This document shows, one piece after another, positions 40,457 to 40,693 of a stretch of 40,693 nucleotides of DNA (positions within the stretch are counted from its first letter, which is position 1; every line of letters starts with the position of its first letter). Both the position numbers and the translations under genes were made by a program. This DNA comes from Flavobacterium sp. (lineage in GTDB: Bacteria; Bacteroidota; Bacteroidia; Flavobacteriales; Flavobacteriaceae), in NCBI GenBank assembly GCA_018883065.1, contig VEQT01000021.1, positions 1 through 40,693 of the forward strand. Direction: 5' to 3'. Under the pieces are notes generated by a model. It made no database searches, was not told the DNA's origin, and saw nothing but the letters and a program-made list of their open reading frames with translations.

Positions 40457-40693
40457 GGATTAACGATTAAAGATTTTTGATTTTTGATTTAACAAAGTAT
40501 ACTAAGCGCGTCAATGCGATGAAGAATGACAAAGCAATCTTTTCGCAACACAGATTTATTAAATTTGAGAAATAATTAAAATTTTTCAGATTATAAACAT
40601 TTCTTCAATCTGTGATCCAAAAAAATATTTGCCACGAATGTGCGAATTATATAAATTCCAATAAATTTAATTCCAATCCCGATGCTTCTGGAC
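40457..40693. repeat. Non-coding tail with decayed interspersed repeats
   Basis: No gene is seen up to the window edge. The stretch has short direct repeats (gatttttgatttttg near 40471-40487), a segment near 40507-40552 resembling a degenerate copy of a repeat of the GTCATTGCGA...AAGCAATCT type, and tttgccacgaatgtgcgaat near 40628-40647, which resembles another interspersed intergenic repeat of Flavobacterium genomes. These resemblances are from memory and are not verified here. Confidence 0.45.

Overview
The window is a chromosomal segment from a member of the Flavobacteriia, most likely Flavobacterium or a close relative. The evidence is the AT-rich sequence, a SusC/SusD outer-membrane pair, proteins with type IX secretion (T9SS) C-terminal signals, promoters of the Bacteroidota type (TTTG, about 19-21 nt, TAnnTTTG), and an almost complete lack of Shine-Dalgarno sequences. 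No phage, insertion sequence, CRISPR array or resistance island was seen. rpoB runs off the left edge.

Region 1 (1-7100, all minus strand) is the translation and transcription core. In reading direction it runs rpsU, xerC, hpf, tRNA-Thr(TGT), tRNA-Tyr, tRNA-Thr(GGT), tuf, tRNA-Trp, secE, nusG, rplK, rplA, rplJ, rplL, rpoB. This is the classical tufB-secE-nusG-rplKAJL-rpoBC layout, but the place where many bacteria carry tRNA-Gly holds a tandem repeat and a long hairpin. rpsU has a perfect AGGAGG, unlike its neighbours, which fits the bS21 autoregulation model for Bacteroidota. Several junctions carry a terminator hairpin overlapped by the next gene's promoter. Two hairpins lie between rplL and rpoB.

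Region 2 (7158-13353, minus) holds a long-chain-type acyl-CoA dehydrogenase, a helix-hairpin-helix membrane protein with a PspC-like partner, and a porin / PLP-CBS enzyme / DnaQ-type exonuclease gene run. Region 3 (13474-21705, minus) is a SusC-SusD operon with two extra surface lipoproteins, followed by an independently transcribed T9SS-exported beta-propeller-like protein. No glycan enzyme lies nearby, so the imported substrate cannot be named.

Region 4 (21897-25040) holds rnhB, lipB and lysS. Region 5 (25075-29514) is the most interesting part: an MbnP-like lipoprotein and an MbnH-like dihaem peroxidase (the pair that makes a kynurenine-dependent copper site) sit with a beta-barrel protein carrying an N-terminal CxxCxC motif and with a small uncharacterised membrane-anchored protein carrying CNGKCHLMK. 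Two small helical periplasmic proteins are divergently encoded. I read this as a candidate copper-handling system of the cell envelope.

Region 6 (29565-40456) holds hemL, a LysM glucosaminidase and an ACC-deaminase-like PLP enzyme in one minus-strand run. On the plus strand it has a 1595-residue adhesin-like T9SS protein, a small cysteine-rich DUF5522 protein, an isolated urocanate hydratase and a DUF4136 lipoprotein. The last 237 bases are non-coding and resemble decayed intergenic repeats.
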